Positions 5,908-7,178 of a stretch of DNA of 7,178 bases are shown one piece after another (the first letter of the stretch is position 1; every line of letters begins with the position of its first letter). The notes beneath the pieces were generated by a model that did no database searches, had not been told where the DNA came from, and saw only the letters and a list, made by a program, of their open reading frames with translations. This DNA comes from CF-96 sp036269455 (GTDB lineage: Bacteria > Chloroflexota > Dormibacteria > Aeolococcales > Aeolococcaceae). A program made the position numbers and the translations under genes. Location of the stretch: positions 1 through 7,178 of the forward strand of contig DATARS010000229.1 in NCBI GenBank assembly GCA_036269455.1, in the 5' to 3' direction.

Positions 5908-7178
5908 ATCTGGGTCCCGGAGGCGACGCGGGTGCCGCCGACGGTCAGCTCGGAGATGCGCAGGTGGGGCTGGCCGACGCTCACCGGCACCGCCTGGCCC
6001 TCCTTGCCGCAGGTGCCGGGGGCGAGGCCGCAGTCGCCCGCGACCATGTCGACCTTGCGCAGAGCCGCAGGGCCGTTGCCGATGATCGTGGCGCCGCGCA
6101 CCGGGCGGGTGATCCGCCCGTTCTCGATGAGGTAGCCCTCGGTGACCGCGAAGACGAAGTCGCCGGTCACGGTGTTCACCTGCCCCGAACCGAGCCGCTT
6201 GGCGTAGAGCCCGCGCGGGGTGGCCGCGATCAGCTCCTCGACGGTGGACTCGCCGGGGAGGATGTAGGTGTTGGTCATCCGCGGCATGGGGATGTGCTGG
6301 TACGACTGCCGCCGGCCGTTGCCGGTCGAGGGACGGCCGTCCTGGCGGGCGCGGAGGCGGTCGAACATGTACCCGGTGAGCACCCCCTCCTCGATGAGGA
6401 CGTTGCGCTGGGTGGGCACGCCCTCGTCGTCGACGCGGAGGGTTCCCCAGGCGCCCTCGAGGGTGCCGTCGTCGACCGCCGTGACCAGCGGCGAGGCGAC
6501 CAGCTGGCCCATCTGGCCGGCGAACACCGAGGCGCGCTTGGCGATGTGGTCGGCCTCGAGGCCGTGGCCGCTCGCCTCGTGGAAGAGCACCCCGCCGAAG
6601 TCGTTGCCGATGACCACGGTCATGGTCCCCGAGGGGGCCGGCTCGGCGTCGAGCAGCATGGTGGCGCGGCGCGCCGCCTCGCGAGCCGCGTCGATGAGCA
6701 CGGGCTCGTCGAAGAGCTCGAAGCCGGTCGCTCGCCCCGGCGCCTCGTAGCCGCTCTGGACCTCGCCGCCGCGCGCCGCCACCGCCTGGACGAAGGCACG
6801 GACGCGGGTGCGGCGGTCGCGGGCGAGGGTGCCGTCGCTGTTGGCGACGATGATCGACTGGATGCCCTCGGCGTAGGTGGCGGTGACCTGACGGACCGCG
6901 CCGCTCTCCTCGCGGGCGGCGGCGTCGGCGCCGCGCAGCAGCTCGACCTTGCGCCCCATGTCGACGCCGTCCGGCGGGATGCGCACCGTCTGCTCGCCCA
7001 CCGCACGCTCGCGGAGGTCGATGCGGGCGCCGTCCGCGCCGCCCTTCGCGGCGGCGGCGGCGGTCTCGGCGGCGCGGTGCAGCCCCGCCTCGGTGAGCTC
7101 GTCGGTGTAGGCGAAGGCGGTGCTCAGACCGCAGACGACGCGGATGCCCGCGCCCTGCTCGGTGCCCGCCTGGACGCG
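5904..7178 (-). CDS. tldD: TldD, metalloprotease subunit of the TldD/TldE protease (N-terminus outside the window)
   Basis: The open frame runs to the window edge, so 424 residues are present and roughly 50 N-terminal ones are missing compared with the usual length near 480. The visible start GAGIRVVCGLSTAFAYTDELTEAGL is the family's N-terminal domain, which shows that the in-frame GTG at 7001 is internal and not the start. The zinc site HEASGHGLEADH (bases 6581 down to 6546) has the HExxxH pattern typical of TldD. The late Cys in GTCGKEGQ (codon 6011-6009) is the usual third metal ligand. GVPTQRNVLIEEGVLTGYM, STGNGRRQSYQHIPMPRMTNTYILPG and VNTVTGDFVFAVTEGYLIENG are all in place, so the enzyme looks active. 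The protease degrades or processes small, unfolded peptides inside the dimer chamber. It is followed directly by tldE with a 4-base overlap. Its promoter lies outside the window. Confidence 0.95.
   Translation of the reverse strand, partial: RVQAGTEQGAGIRVVCGLSTAFAYTDELTEAGLHRAAETAAAAAKGGADGARIDLRERAVGEQTVRIPPDGVDMGRKVELLRGADAAAREESGAVRQVTATYAEGIQSIIVANSDGTLARDRRTRVRAFVQAVAARGGEVQSGYEAPGRATGFELFDEPVLIDAAREAARRATMLLDAEPAPSGTMTVVIGNDFGGVLFHEASGHGLEADHIAKRASVFAGQMGQLVASPLVTAVDDGTLEGAWGTLRVDDEGVPTQRNVLIEEGVLTGYMFDRLRARQDGRPSTGNGRRQSYQHIPMPRMTNTYILPGESTVEELIAATPRGLYAKRLGSGQVNTVTGDFVFAVTEGYLIENGRITRPVRGATIIGNGPAALRKVDMVAGDCGLAPGTCGKEGQAVPVSVGQPHLRISELTVGGTRVASGTQM

Noticed and set aside
4765..6135. 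Rightward open frame of 456 codons opposite tldE and tldD
   Set aside because: Antisense shadow, Gly/Val/Ala-rich with no motif, while the opposite strand encodes clear TldE and TldD.
6904..7001. GTG at 7001 as the start of tldD
   Set aside because: The frame continues upstream to the window edge and encodes the conserved N-terminal TldD block, including FAYTDELTEAGL.
7045..7065. GCC/GGC trinucleotide run near the right edge
   Set aside because: It encodes a short Ala run in a helix of TldD and is expected from codon bias; no sign of a functional repeat.

Overview
The window is very GC-rich bacterial DNA, with third codon positions almost all G or C. It is densely packed: six genes in two converging blocks, no stretch over 300 bases without a gene, and no RNA gene, mobile element, CRISPR array or prophage gene that I can see. 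The style (GTG starts, 4-base stop/start overlaps, Ala/Pro/Arg-rich membrane proteins, a bacterial queuosine-salvage protein) suggests a high-GC soil or terrestrial lineage such as Chloroflexota/Dormibacterota or Actinomycetota. The phylum cannot be fixed from this sequence alone.

Rightward block (1-3731). The first gene (1-903) encodes a single-pass membrane protein of unknown function. A 50-base gap follows, holding a perfect 13-bp hairpin and a possible -10 element. Next is a glutamate dehydrogenase of the Glu/Leu/Phe/Val family (954-2225). Its stop codon overlaps the GTG start of a second single-pass, Pro-rich membrane protein (2222-2803). That gene in turn overlaps by 26 bases a Qng1/DUF2419-family queuosine 5'-phosphate glycosylase (2778-3731). 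The last three genes look translationally coupled.

Leftward block (7178-3752). This encodes TldD (N-terminus cut by the window edge), TldE/PmbA, and an FkbM-family SAM-dependent methyltransferase. TldD carries an HExxxH metal site and a conserved late Cys; TldE lacks the metal site, as expected for a TldD/TldE heterodimeric protease. The tldD stop and tldE start overlap by 4 bases, and the methyltransferase starts 2-30 bases after tldE.

The two blocks meet tail to tail across 20 bases. An imperfect hairpin there contains both stop codons and probably ends transcription in both directions.

The points most worth a second look are the bacterial queuosine-salvage gene coupled to a membrane protein, the two similarly built membrane proteins on either side of glutamate dehydrogenase (sharing a short WxPQE motif), and the TldD/TldE-methyltransferase cluster. 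I did not find convincing evidence of a wholly new system.
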